From Pseudomonadota bacterium (GTDB lineage Bacteria > Desulfobacterota > Desulfovibrionia > Desulfovibrionales > Desulfovibrionaceae), in contig JAEZYD010000011.1 of the NCBI GenBank assembly GCA_023419375.1, positions 1-46,832 of the forward strand: a stretch of DNA of 46,832 nucleotides. Direction: 5' to 3'. The position numbers and the translations under genes are program-made. The notes beneath the pieces were generated by a model. It had not been told where the DNA came from and searched no databases. It saw only the letters and a list, made by a program, of their open reading frames with translations. This document shows positions 24,910 through 33,847 of this stretch, piece after piece; positions within the stretch are counted from its first letter, which is position 1; each line of letters starts with the position of its first letter.

Positions 24910-25368
24910 CTGGCTTCGCCTCCGGTCTGGCTTGATGCCGGATAGGAACTGTTCATGCGGATTATTGCCGCCTTTCGTCCGCCGTGTCCCGGGTGAGTCA
25001 CCTGTGCACGCGCGGAGGAAGGCAAAATCCCGTTTGCAGCCGATCGCAGGGCATATCAAAAGTTGTGAACCAGACTTTTTGATGCTGCAATGCGCCGGTT
25101 GTCCGTATCTGTTATGCTGTACGAGCGTGAGCAAGCCTGTTCTTGCCTGAAAAACGCTGCCGCTGCAAGAGTTCTTGAAATATGGCCGGGGTTGAGGCAC
25201 AAGAAAGGTTGGCAGGTTGATGGGCTTGTGCGTTTGCAGTTCTGGCAGCTATAGCAGCCGGGCAAGCGGCAAGGCCGGGCCGAAATTTTTTTGATGGGCG
25301 TCTGTTGCGGGCTTTTGCTGCATTGAGCGATATTTCAACGCAAGAATGCTCTTGTGCTGGAGACCGGG
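24910..25368. other. 459-bp divergent intergenic region, no gene seen
   Basis: Separates the multi-pass membrane gene (minus) from the cpoB-like gene (plus). It must hold promoters for both. I see scattered TATGCT and TATAGC hexamers, but none with a well-spaced -35. No RNA gene or repeat was recognised. Confidence 0.5.
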
Positions 25369-26688
25369 ATGAAAACACTGATTGTTGTGCCGTTGGCCTG
25401 CGTTGCGCTGGTTGCCGGATGCGCTTCTTCTGACAAAGTGCGTCAGGTGGAATCGACCAGCGAAACCAACCAGAAGCTGCTGCGCGAGACCGACCAGCGG
25501 TTGCGCACGCTGGAGCAAAGCGTAAACACGCTTGATACCCAGGTTGCCCAGCTCAATAACAGGGTTTACGAAGTGCGCACCCGTGGCGGGCAAAAAACCG
25601 GCATGACCGTGGTGCCCATTATTCAGCCGCAGCCCCACAAAAGCGCTGTGGTTGCGCCTGCCCAGCCGGAAAGCGCCCAGCTTACCGCGCACGGCCCGGT
25701 TGCCGCCAACAGCCCCGAGCGCCCCGCAAGCCAGCCCCCAGTCAATCCCGCAAGTGCCGCATCGGCAAATTCTGCAACGCCCAACGCGCGCGCTATTGAT
25801 CCTGCCGCTACAATCAGGCCCATTCCCGCTGCCGCCCCGCGTGAAGCTTCCAAAGCCGAAGTCGAGGCAATGCCCAAAACTCCTGCGGCAAAGACCGCTG
25901 CCCCGCAAAGCCCCGCAGAAAAACCGCAAGCCGCCGCCAAGGGTTCCGCGTCTGCCGGATCCGCCGCATCTTTCGCCCTGCCGCCCGAGGCGGCGTCTCC
26001 CCCTGCGGCGTCCACTGCCGGGAAGGGTGCGGTCCAGCCCATGCTGCCGCCAGTTGCCGCAGCCGGGGGCAATCCTGATGTACCCGTGCCTTCTGTGCCG
26101 GTCTCTGATCTTGCCCTGCCGCCCGAACATCCGGGGCTGGGCCTGCCGCCCCTGCCTGGGGATGCCGCCGCCAAAAACGGCGCAAAGGGCAAGGCTGCCA
26201 AAGCCGCTGCCGCACCTGCTTCTGCACCTGCTCCAGCTCCTGCTCCTGCGGCAAACGCTGCCGCCACGCCTGCTGTTTCGGCGCAAGCCCAGCCCGCAGC
26301 CTTGCCCAAGAGCGGCAAGGGCGAGGAGGCCGCATACAAGGCAGCCTTGCAGCCTGCCATGGCTGGCCGGGCCGCAGACAGTATTGGCCGTTTTCAGACC
26401 TTTTTGCAGGAATATCCTCAGGGCCGCTTTGCCGCCAATGCGGAATACTGGATTGGCGAGGGCTACTACGCCCAGGGCAAGTACAAGGACGCGCTGGCGC
26501 AGTTTGAAAAGGTCAACAGCCAGTGGCCGCGCCATCACAAGAATGCTGATGCTCTGCTGAAAACCGGCATGACCCTGAGCCGCATGGGCGACAAGGAAGG
26601 GGCCGCGCAGGCGTATAAAAAGCTGCTGTCGCAGTTTCCCAACTCAGAAGCGGCGGGGCTTGCCCGGTCGCGTGGTATGGCCCGGTAA
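25369..26688 (+). CDS. CpoB/YbgF-like TPR lipoprotein with very long Ala/Pro linker
   Basis: A 439-residue envelope protein. The signal peptide ends in lipobox LVAGC (Cys18). A coiled coil follows (about 24-65, QVESTSETNQKLLRETDQRL), as in the trimerisation segment of CpoB. Then comes an unusual Ala/Pro-rich, low-complexity linker (about 80-300) and a C-terminal TPR domain (about 320-439, YKAALQPAMAGRAADSIGRF; FPNSEAA). CpoB links the Tol-Pal machine to peptidoglycan synthesis. E. coli CpoB is about 260 residues and not lipidated, so both the linker and lipid anchor differ. GGAG lies 7 bases before the ATG. No tol or pal genes are adjacent. The next gene, dprA, starts 42 bp on. Confidence 0.85.
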   Translation: MKTLIVVPLACVALVAGCASSDKVRQVESTSETNQKLLRETDQRLRTLEQSVNTLDTQVAQLNNRVYEVRTRGGQKTGMTVVPIIQPQPHKSAVVAPAQPESAQLTAHGPVAANSPERPASQPPVNPASAASANSATPNARAIDPAATIRPIPAAAPREASKAEVEAMPKTPAAKTAAPQSPAEKPQAAAKGSASAGSAASFALPPEAASPPAASTAGKGAVQPMLPPVAAAGGNPDVPVPSVPVSDLALPPEHPGLGLPPLPGDAAAKNGAKGKAAKAAAAPASAPAPAPAPAANAAATPAVSAQAQPAALPKSGKGEEAAYKAALQPAMAGRAADSIGRFQTFLQEYPQGRFAANAEYWIGEGYYAQGKYKDALAQFEKVNSQWPRHHKNADALLKTGMTLSRMGDKEGAAQAYKKLLSQFPNSEAAGLARSRGMAR

Positions 26689-26730
26689 GATGGGCTTTGC
26701 AGCGGCGCTGGGCCATACAGCGGTGGCGGC

Positions 26731-28110
26731 ATGAGCCAGCCGTGTAAAACTCTGGCTGCAATGGACGAGGCCGCCCGCAAGGAATACTGGGCCAGCCTTG
26801 CACTGCGGCATTGCCGTGGGCTGGGTGCGCGTTCTGCAGCGCGCCTTGCGCGGCACTTTGGCTCGGCCTATGCCGCCGTCCAGGCGCGTGAACTCTGGCA
26901 TGAGGCGGGCGTCAACAAGGGGCAGGCCGCCGAACTGGCTACGGGTTCGTGGCGTGTCACCGCCAGAGAAGAATGGGATCGCGCCCGCGATCTTGCCGCA
27001 TCCATAGTTCTGTGGACAGACCCTGAATATCCCGTGCTGCTGCGCCCGGTTATCGACGCGCCTCTGCTGCTCTATTGCCGGGGCGATCTTTCCCTGCTGC
27101 AATCGCCGGGTTTTGCCGTGGTTGGTTCGCGCAAGGCCACCAAACATGGCCGCTCGGTGGCCGAATACATGGCGCGTTGCCTTTCGGCCTGCGGCATTGC
27201 CATTGTTTCTGGCATGGCGCTGGGCATAGACCGGGTTGCCCATGAGGCCGCGCTTGCGCGCATTGGCCGCAGCATCGGCGTGCTGGGCACGGGCATTGAT
27301 ATGCTCTATCCCATTGGCAACATGACTGTTTTTGATGAAATGGAGCGCCGTGGCCTGCTGATTTCTGAATTCGCCCCCGGTACGCTGCCGCATGCGGGCA
27401 ATTTCCCCATCCGCAACCGCATTATCAGCGGGCTTTCGCTGGGAGTGCTGGTGGTAGAGGCCGCCCAGCGTTCGGGCAGCCTTATCACGGCGCGGCTGGC
27501 GCTGGAGCAAAACCGCGAAGTGTACGCCGTGCCGGGGCCTGCGCTGGATGCCCATTGCCTTGGCTGTCAGGATTTGGTGCGCCAGGGCGCGCATGCCGTA
27601 TTCAGCGCCGAGGATGTGTTGCGTGATCTGGCGGAGCAGTTGCGGCCCTTTGGCATCAGCGAGGTCGGTGTGCCTGCTGAAGAGGAAGGACTGCTGGAAG
27701 ATGTGCCCGCGCCGGAATCACCCAAGTCGGCAGGCAAGTCCAGAGCGTCAACAACAGGTGACGCGGGGCTGGGCGCGGAGGCTGGCAAGCCCGGCAAGGC
27801 CCATGGGCAGGATGTTCCAGCCGGGGAGCGTGCTGGCGAAAACGAACCTATTATAGATGATGCCAGCAGCATGGCGGCTACAGTGCAGCCCCTCAACGAG
27901 GGCGAGCGCGCAGCTGCGGAAAACGCCGCTGCCGCCGATGGCAACGCTGGCCTGCTTGCGTATTTGCGTCAGCACGGCCCCACCCATGCCGATGTGCTGG
28001 CTGATGCCGCAGGGCTGAGCGCTGCGGCGACCAATGCCGCGCTTGTGGGGCTTGAGATGCTGGGCAAGGTGCGGCGTTTGCCCGGAGCACGTTATGAGGT
28101 GACTGCATGA
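26731..28110 (+). CDS. dprA: DNA-processing protein DprA (Smf)
   Basis: A 459-residue Rossmann-fold protein that binds incoming single-stranded DNA and loads RecA. A helical SAM-like N-terminus (1-100) is followed by the conserved core: FAVVGSRKATKHG, SGMALGIDRVAHEAAL, GVLGTGIDMLYPIGN, FPIRNRIISGLS, EAAQRSGSLITARLALEQ and REVYAVPG. A low-complexity insert (about 315-400) precedes a winged-helix C-terminal domain (HADVLADAAGLSAAATNAAL). DprA is widespread and its presence does not prove natural competence. Its stop overlaps the recombinase start by 4 bp (ATGA), so the two are coupled. Confidence 0.95.
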   Translation: MSQPCKTLAAMDEAARKEYWASLALRHCRGLGARSAARLARHFGSAYAAVQARELWHEAGVNKGQAAELATGSWRVTAREEWDRARDLAASIVLWTDPEYPVLLRPVIDAPLLLYCRGDLSLLQSPGFAVVGSRKATKHGRSVAEYMARCLSACGIAIVSGMALGIDRVAHEAALARIGRSIGVLGTGIDMLYPIGNMTVFDEMERRGLLISEFAPGTLPHAGNFPIRNRIISGLSLGVLVVEAAQRSGSLITARLALEQNREVYAVPGPALDAHCLGCQDLVRQGAHAVFSAEDVLRDLAEQLRPFGISEVGVPAEEEGLLEDVPAPESPKSAGKSRASTTGDAGLGAEAGKPGKAHGQDVPAGERAGENEPIIDDASSMAATVQPLNEGERAAAENAAAADGNAGLLAYLRQHGPTHADVLADAAGLSAAATNAALVGLEMLGKVRRLPGARYEVTA

Positions 28111-29228
28111 GCAGGGCGCAGGGCGGGCAGAAAGACCCGGTCGGCGGGGCCGCCAGCCAAAAGGCGGGGGGCGGTGCTGCTGCGGCCAAAGCGGCAGGGC
28201 GCAAAAAAGCTGCGGGCAAGCAAACGCAAGGTTCGTTGACCGGGGCAGCCACGCCAGGCACGCAGGAACAGGCCGCTGGCGGGCAACGCAAACCCGGCCC
28301 CGACCGGGCAAAGCTCTTTGTTGATGCCTTTCTGGCCTGGATGGAAGTGCAGAAGGGCGCTTCACCCGCTACGCTCAAAGCCTACGGCAGCGACCTTGCG
28401 CAACTTGCCGAATTTCTGCGCGGGCAGGATGCTGACCTCGGAAGGCCCGAAACCGTCACCCGGCGGCATGTGCAGGCCTATCTTGCATGGTTGTTCCGCC
28501 AGGGCGAGGCCAAAAGCTCCATGGCCAGAAAACTGGCTGCTGTGCGTTCATTCTTCCGTTTTCAACAGCGCAATGGTGTGGTAACAGAAAATGTGGCCGC
28601 GCAGGTGCGCAATCCCCGGCAGGAAAAACGCCACCCCCGCGCCCTGAATGTGGACGAAACTTTCGCCTTGCTGGATGCGGAGCATGGGCAGGCAGGGGCG
28701 GAGAGCGCCGAATCCGCGCGCCTGCTGTGCCGCGATCTTGCCCTGGCGGAACTGCTCTACGGTTCTGGCCTGCGTATTTCGGAGGCGCTTGGCCTCGATA
28801 TTGATGATGTGCAGCTGTCCTCACGCGTGTTGCGCGTTATGGGCAAAGGCTCGCGTGAACGGCTTGCGCCGCTTTCCGACACATCGTGCGAGAGCCTCAG
28901 GGCCTGGCTTGACGAGCGCCCGCTCCTGGCCCTGCCCGACGAGCAGGCCCTGTTTGTGGGTTCGCGCGGTTCGCGCCTGAACCGCAGGGAGGCCGCGCGC
29001 ATTGTGGAGCGTCTGTGCCGTCGGGCCGGGCTGGATTTTACCGTGTCGCCGCACAGCCTGCGCCATTCGTTCGCCACGCACCTGCTTTCGGCAGGGGCAG
29101 ACCTGCGCAGCGTGCAGGAACTGCTGGGGCACCGCAGATTGACCACCACCCAGCGCTATACGCAGGTAAGCCTTGAGCATTTGATGGAAGCCTACGACAA
29201 GGCCCATCCCAAGGCGACGAAAAAATAA
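28107..29228 (+). CDS. XerC/XerD-type tyrosine recombinase
   Basis: A 373-residue recombinase of the Xer family, which resolves chromosome dimers at dif. About 70 N-terminal residues are Lys/Ala/Gly-rich and probably disordered, an uncommon extension. The SAM-like core-binding domain spans about 70-170. The catalytic domain has Arg in GSGLRISEALGL, Lys in GKGSRERLAP, HSLRHSFATHLL, His in LLGHRRLTTTQ and the nucleophile in RYTQVS. The ending QVSLEHLMEAYDKAHPKA is typical of Xer proteins. XerC versus XerD cannot be settled by eye. It is translationally coupled to dprA, a gene order common in many bacteria. Confidence 0.93.
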   Translation: MSRAQGGQKDPVGGAASQKAGGGAAAAKAAGRKKAAGKQTQGSLTGAATPGTQEQAAGGQRKPGPDRAKLFVDAFLAWMEVQKGASPATLKAYGSDLAQLAEFLRGQDADLGRPETVTRRHVQAYLAWLFRQGEAKSSMARKLAAVRSFFRFQQRNGVVTENVAAQVRNPRQEKRHPRALNVDETFALLDAEHGQAGAESAESARLLCRDLALAELLYGSGLRISEALGLDIDDVQLSSRVLRVMGKGSRERLAPLSDTSCESLRAWLDERPLLALPDEQALFVGSRGSRLNRREAARIVERLCRRAGLDFTVSPHSLRHSFATHLLSAGADLRSVQELLGHRRLTTTQRYTQVSLEHLMEAYDKAHPKATKK

Positions 29229-29327
29229 AAAAATCACTAAGTTAAAAATATCGTTTATTTTCAGATAGATGTGTTTTGTGGGGTAGAGTGTCTACTAATC
29301 TGTTTCGGGTTTTTTTGTGCGAAGACC

Positions 29328-29356
29328 TTGGCATGGACAGGACTTTGTGCTAAAGA
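29328..29356 (+). promoter_or_regulatory. putative promoter of ppaC
   Basis: TTGGCA (29328-29333), a 17-bp spacer and TAAAGA (29351-29356) preceded by TGC, as in an extended -10. The leader would be about 50 nt. The AT-rich 100 bp before it (29229-29327) could act as an upstream element. Confidence 0.5.
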
Positions 29357-29413
29357 GAACAAAGCGGTCGCACTGAACCGCATACCCGAACAATACCGGA
29401 AGGAGAGACTGTC

Positions 29414-30331
29414 ATGTCCGCATTAGTTATTGGTCACATGAATCCTGATACCGACAGCATCATTTCTGCCATTGCCGCCGCCGACCTGTACAGCAAGCGC
29501 GGTCTGGACGTTACCCCTGCCGCCCAGGGCGCGCCCACTCCTGAAACCGAATTCGTGCTCAAGAAGTTCGGTCTCACCGCTCCCCAGGTTGTTGCCGACG
29601 TGGCTGGCAAGAATCTGTATCTGGTGGACTATTCCGATCTGGCTCAGGCCCCCAAGGGAATGGATTCCGCCTGTGTGCTCGGTATCGCTGATCACCACAA
29701 GCTTGGTGATGTGACCACCTCCGCGCCCCTGGAAGCCTGGATCTGGCCCGTGGGCTGCACCTGCACCGTGCTGAAGAACATGTTTGACTTCTACGGCGTG
29801 GAAATTTCCAAGGGCATCGCTGGCGGCATGCTGTGCGCTATCCTTTCCGATACCGTTATCTTCAAGTCCCCCACCTGCACCCCCGCCGACAAGAAGGCCG
29901 TTGAAGAACTGGCCAAGATCGCGGGTGTGAGCGACGTGATGTCTTTGGGCATGGAAATGTTCAAGGTCAAGAGCGCCGTTGAAGGCACCTCCATGAAGGA
30001 CCTGGTCTTCCGTGACTACAAGGACTTCGACATGGGCGGCAAGAAAGTTGGCATCGGCCAGCTCGAAGTGGTCGACCTTTCCATTCTGGAACCCGTCAAG
30101 GCTGGCCTCCAGGCCGAAATCGCCCGCGTGAAGGGCGAAGGCCGTCACAGCGTGTTCCTGCTGCTCACCGACATCATGAAGGAAGGCTCGGAAATGCTGA
30201 TCGTTTCTGACGATCCTTCCGTGGTGGAAAAAGCTTTTGGCGTGAAGGCCGAAGGCGAATCCGTGTGGCTGCCCGGCGTGATGAGCCGCAAAAAGCAGGT
30301 CGTGCCCAACTTTGAAAAGGCTTTCAAGTAA
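29414..30331 (+). CDS. ppaC: manganese-dependent inorganic pyrophosphatase (family II)
   Basis: A 305-residue DHH-family enzyme that hydrolyses pyrophosphate, pulling biosynthesis and, in sulfate reducers, the ATP sulfurylase reaction of sulfate activation. The metal site is visible: GHMNPDTDS (His8, Asp12, Asp14), VDYSD (~74) and IADHHKLG (DHH, ~95). The C-terminal substrate motif SRKKQ is near residue 296. The AGGAGA ribosome site is strong. Codon use is more biased than in neighbours (consistently AAG, GTC/GTG, CTG), pointing to high expression. It is monocistronic, with its own promoter and terminator. Confidence 0.97.
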   Translation: MSALVIGHMNPDTDSIISAIAAADLYSKRGLDVTPAAQGAPTPETEFVLKKFGLTAPQVVADVAGKNLYLVDYSDLAQAPKGMDSACVLGIADHHKLGDVTTSAPLEAWIWPVGCTCTVLKNMFDFYGVEISKGIAGGMLCAILSDTVIFKSPTCTPADKKAVEELAKIAGVSDVMSLGMEMFKVKSAVEGTSMKDLVFRDYKDFDMGGKKVGIGQLEVVDLSILEPVKAGLQAEIARVKGEGRHSVFLLLTDIMKEGSEMLIVSDDPSVVEKAFGVKAEGESVWLPGVMSRKKQVVPNFEKAFK

Positions 30332-30357
30332 GCTTTAGCTTAGCTTGAAATGATTTT

Positions 30358-30420
30358 GCCCCGCTGGGGCAGGGAAGCAGGTTCTTGCGAACCGAACCCC
30401 TGCCCCGGCGGGGTTCTTTA
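30358..30420 (+). terminator. Rho-independent terminator of ppaC
   Basis: A long stem in which GCCCCGCTGGGGCAGGG pairs with CCCCTGCCCCGGCGGGG around a ~20-base loop, followed by TTCTTTATT. Confidence 0.85.
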
Positions 30421-30712
30421 TTACGGCAGCCCTTGGCGTTCTTTTGAGCGGCAGAGGCTGCCTTTTGCGCTGGGTGAGGCAGCGTCATAATAGTGCCGCA
30501 CAGGCGGGCGATTTGTGCGGTTGCGGCGGGCTGCCCAACAGCGGCTCCCTTGCGTACGCAGTTCCGTTTTTGCAGCGCGTTACCCGCGCGCGGGGCCAGG
30601 CAAGGGGGCGTAAGACGCGGCAAATTCAGAGGGCATTCGGGGCAGGTGGTTGACCGTAGCGCCTGCGCTGCCGCGCAATTCAATTGAGGGCCAGCATGTT
30701 GGCGCCTGGACG
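30421..30712. other. intergenic region after ppaC, nothing recognised
   Basis: About 290 bp between the ppaC terminator and the terminator of the lipoprotein gene. It is GC-rich with no supported reading frame, promoter, repeat or RNA gene that I could see. Confidence 0.4.
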
Positions 30713-30750
30713 CAAAAAAGGCTGCCAGTTCTGTGAACCGACAGCCTTTG
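30713..30750 (-). terminator. Rho-independent terminator of the 30785 lipoprotein gene
   Basis: On the minus strand GGCTG...CAGCC forms an extended stem followed by TTTTTT (30719-30714), 35 bp after the stop. Confidence 0.8.
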
Positions 30751-30784
30751 ACTCTTATCCTACGATGGCTGGGGAGTGTGCGGC

Positions 30785-31507
30785 CTACAGGCTGCGCTCT
30801 TCCAGACCTTCGCCGCTCTTTTGTTTGGCCTTGTTGGGCGGGGTGGTCACAGGCTGCAAGCCGGGCACCACGTCATGCACTTCTGTAGGCGGCAGGAGCG
30901 GATCGGCGGCATCGCGCTGAATGACCTTGCTGTCGCGCACATACAGTGTGCAGGAAAGGCCAAAGCATTCGTATACCGCGGCAACAGTGCCCTTGAGTTT
31001 TTCCTGATCATTGAGCGGCGGCGGAACCAGCACGTAATAAATGCGTGTGCGCCCACCCCTCTTGGGTTCCACGAAGCAGGAAACTATCCATTCATCCTGC
31101 CCGTCCCCGTTCCAGTCCGCAATGCCGACCATATTGACTTTAAGCTTCTGCGTGGCATGATTGATGCTGAAACCGTTGGGGAAACGCTGCACCCGGCTGT
31201 CAGGCAGGATGGTGGCGGAAAATGTTTCGCCAAGATACACATCGTGCGCAGTGTCGTTTTGCAGCATGAATGAGGGCGAAAGGCGGGTGAAAAGTATGTC
31301 GCCGTAGTCTTTCAAGCCCTTGAACGACATGGGGGCAGTGTAGGAGCCGTCCTTGTCCAGCAGGTCACGGGCCTGCAGTTCCTTGGGCATGTTATGCGCC
31401 ATTTTCATGAATTCGTCTTTTTCCACCACAACCACAGGGCGGGTGGTACCGCAGCCGGCAAGCAGACAGCCCAGGCAAAGCAGGGCGCAGATACGCGATA
31501 AGACCAT
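30785..31507 (-). CDS. lipoprotein of unknown function with VCBS/FG-GAP-like motif
   Basis: A 240-residue lipoprotein: the signal sequence MVLSRICALLCLGCLLAGC ends in lipobox LLAGC (Cys19). The middle contains GIADWNGDGQDEWIVS (~125), resembling the calcium-binding DxDxDG-like loop of FG-GAP/VCBS repeats, though only one is present. A disulfide-capable pair (ECFGLSC) lies near residue 190. The C-terminus is polar and Lys-rich. It is not recognised beyond this. A Gly-rich purine stretch (AGGGGAG) 12 bases before the ATG may be the ribosome site. It is divergent from the HlyD-type gene, so the two may share a regulatory region. Confidence 0.75.
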   Translation of the reverse strand: MVLSRICALLCLGCLLAGCGTTRPVVVVEKDEFMKMAHNMPKELQARDLLDKDGSYTAPMSFKGLKDYGDILFTRLSPSFMLQNDTAHDVYLGETFSATILPDSRVQRFPNGFSINHATQKLKVNMVGIADWNGDGQDEWIVSCFVEPKRGGRTRIYYVLVPPPLNDQEKLKGTVAAVYECFGLSCTLYVRDSKVIQRDAADPLLPPTEVHDVVPGLQPVTTPPNKAKQKSGEGLEERSL

Positions 31508-31682
31508 GATATGTGTCGACTCCCCTGGCGGAGATTTGACGGCAAAAAGCCGCTTCTCCGTGAATGCAGCTTTTGTAAGCGTCTGCGAGCGGCTTGTAAA
31601 GAGCATTGCAGGCAGTATGGTACGGTATCTGCATGTTTTTATGATAATGTCATGAAAATGCTCCAACCCCACAGGACACGAC

Positions 31683-32873
31683 ATGCCCGAACCAATATAC
31701 TTGCAAATGCCCGAACCGAGACTGAAAAAGCATGGCCGCATGTTTTTGCGCCTGCTGCCCCTGTGGGTGCTTGGCTGTCTGGTCGCCGCCGGGTGGTGGT
31801 GGATTGAATCCGGCCGCGTAACAAGCACCTGGGCCATGCTCGACGGCATGGTGTACGCTGTTTCGTCCGAATTTCCCGCCAAGGTTGAATCCGTGGCTGT
31901 TCGAGAGGGTGACCGCGTCAAAAAAGGGCAGGTTTTGGCCCGGCTGGACGCCAAAGCATACGCTGGTCGCGTGGGTGAGGCCGGGCGCGAGGCCGCCGCT
32001 CTGCGCGCCATGGCTGGCCCGCCGAGCATTGAAGAGACCACAGCGCGGCTCAAACAGGCGCAGGATTCGGAGCAGGAGATGGTGCGGCGCATCGCACTGG
32101 CACGGCACGATGAAGACCTCAAGCAGAAAGCGCGTGAAGAACGCGTGGCGGAGCATGTGCGCGCCCAGCTTGCCCTGCGCACCCTTGATAGCCAGGGCGG
32201 TGAACGCGCTGTTGGCAGCGCGCGATACGCAGCCGCCAAACAGGCTGAAGCGCAGACCCGCCTTGCCAAGGAAAGGGCCATTGTGGACTTTGAACAGGTC
32301 AGCCTTGTGCGTGCAGCCATAGATCAGGAGCTTGCCCGAGTGCGCGCGGAAGCGCTGCGTTACAAGCAGTTGGCCTCAAACAACCGCTATGCGCCCAAGT
32401 ATGTGGCAGGCGCTTTGGGAGCCGCCATGAATGCCGTGCCGCAAAATGCTGTGGACGGCAACCTCTACGCCCCGCAAGACGGGCGCATTCTGCGCGGCAT
32501 CGCCATGCCGGGGCAGTCTGTGCAGCGCGGGGAGCCCGTGGTCTTGCTGTTGCCCGAGGGCAAGGAAGCGCAAAAATCCTTCTGGCTGCTGGCCTTCTTT
32601 ACGCAGGATGACGCCAATGCCCTCAAACCGGGCCAGAAATGCGCCATCACCCTGAAAAACGACACCAAGCTTGAAGGGCGCGTCTACGACAGGCTCGACC
32701 CGCAGCCCCTGCCGCCCAATGCCCTTGCGGACAATAAGGATGCCAGGGAAACTGCGGCCCGCCCGGAAGTTTACGTGCCTGTGCGCATAACCATCAGTGA
32801 TGGCGAGGGCAAGCAGTTTGAGCCCGGCATGCTGGGGAAGTGCGAGATTATGACGAGGGTTTTCTGGAATTAG
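31683..32873 (+). CDS. HlyD/EmrA-type membrane fusion protein
   Basis: A 396-residue periplasmic adaptor. A cytoplasmic N-terminus and one membrane helix (about 24-42, LLPLWVLGCLVAAGWWW) are followed by a lipoyl-like half-motif (VESVAVREGDRVKKGQVLARLD), a long coiled-coil hairpin (about 105-240), the second lipoyl half (LYAPQDGRILRGIAMPGQSV) and beta-barrel domains. Such proteins bridge an inner-membrane pump to an outer-membrane channel. No ABC, MFS or TolC-like gene is next to it, so its partner is elsewhere or it is orphaned. The first codons repeat MPEP-x4-MPEP, and translation could start at the second ATG (31707). Confidence 0.85.
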   Translation: MPEPIYLQMPEPRLKKHGRMFLRLLPLWVLGCLVAAGWWWIESGRVTSTWAMLDGMVYAVSSEFPAKVESVAVREGDRVKKGQVLARLDAKAYAGRVGEAGREAAALRAMAGPPSIEETTARLKQAQDSEQEMVRRIALARHDEDLKQKAREERVAEHVRAQLALRTLDSQGGERAVGSARYAAAKQAEAQTRLAKERAIVDFEQVSLVRAAIDQELARVRAEALRYKQLASNNRYAPKYVAGALGAAMNAVPQNAVDGNLYAPQDGRILRGIAMPGQSVQRGEPVVLLLPEGKEAQKSFWLLAFFTQDDANALKPGQKCAITLKNDTKLEGRVYDRLDPQPLPPNALADNKDARETAARPEVYVPVRITISDGEGKQFEPGMLGKCEIMTRVFWN

Positions 32874-32889
32874 GGGGGACGTTTGGGGT

Positions 32890-33405
32890 GCATTCGTGGC
32901 GCTGTTTCGCCTCCTCATGGAACTTAAGCATGCTGCTGCCCTGCGGGCACTAAATTCCACCGCCCGGTGGAGTTTGGGACGCCTGCGCGGCGCGCGATTT
33001 CGCCTCCCCGGCGTGGGGCAAAGGGGGCCTGTTAGGGGCTGTGCCCCCTTCATCCTGATGCCAAATCCCGTTTTACGGGCTTTGGGCCGCCATCGGCGGC
33101 GTTGCCGCCGGGCGGTAAGGCACGGATATCAGTCGCTTACGGCGCGGCAAAGCCGCGACCTACTCCTGATTTCCGGTCGTGTTGACGTTGCCAACACTCC
33201 GTCGGGGCTTAGCCCCTTGCCCCCCTCTGCACTCCCCCCGGAGCACCCCCTTGAGGTTTTCAGCTTCCGCAAAACGACGAGGGCAACGCGGCCATAGCTG
33301 CGGGAGCTTCCCTCCCTCGCTGCGCTCACTCAGGTGATCTCCCTCCGCGCCGCGTTAATGCCAGAGTACGCTTCCGCTTTGGATTAGAGTCCGTTTCAGC
33401 CAATT
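32890..33405 (-). repeat. intergenic repeat module B, copy 2 (inverted, with insertion)
   Basis: Reverse-strand relative of 16196-16525. Both ends match well. A ~150-bp GC-rich segment (about 33050-33200), itself full of short palindromes, is present only here. TCCACC/GGTGGA (32956-32971) and TGCCC/GGGCA (32937-32949) correspond to hairpins in copy 1. It begins 17 bp after the HlyD-type gene stop. Confidence 0.8.
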
Positions 33406-33577
33406 ACCAAAGATATCGCGGCCAGTTCAAGGAGTGGCTTTATATCCTTCTTAGTACCTCTGAAAATTTTGGCATCACACGCGTGGATAAATTCTGGTAA
33501 CAAATAGATACGTAATAGAATGCTCCATTCAACTGTGACCAGAAGAAAAGTTTGTGAGTCAGAAAAAAACTTCCCGC
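33406..33577. other. AT-rich spacer between repeat modules, possible gene relic
   Basis: About 170 bp, markedly AT-richer than its surroundings, between B copy 2 and A copy 3. On the minus strand an open stretch of about 60 codons reads like ordinary protein (FSDSQTFLLVTVEWSILLRI and on) but has no start of its own. It may be the remnant of a lost gene. Confidence 0.3.
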
Positions 33578-33798
33578 CATCAGAAGCTGGTCGTGGAGTT
33601 GCCTTCCTTATACTCGCCGGAGCGTAGCGGAGGCGATGGCTGGTGTTGGGCGAATTTTCAAAATACGTTTTTTGCGGGCTGAAAAGGAAGCGCCGGGATT
33701 TTGAGCGCAGCGTACTCAAGTACGTGAGCATCAAAATCCCGGCGCTGACGCGTTCAGGGCGTAAAAAGCGGGTTTGCGTAAATCAGCCTGACAGGCTC
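33578..33798 (-). repeat. intergenic repeat module A, copy 3 (inverted)
   Basis: A 221-bp reverse-strand copy of the units at 15581 and 15889. The palindrome is perfect (arms 33690-33704 and 33731-33745; inner CGTACT/AGTACG). In its own orientation the palindrome is followed by TTCCTTTT. It fills the space before the queD stop at 33848. Confidence 0.9.
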
Positions 33799-33847
33799 AC
33801 CCACAACCCCTCATATCAACCCGTTGCTATCTTTTCCCCAGCTTCCC

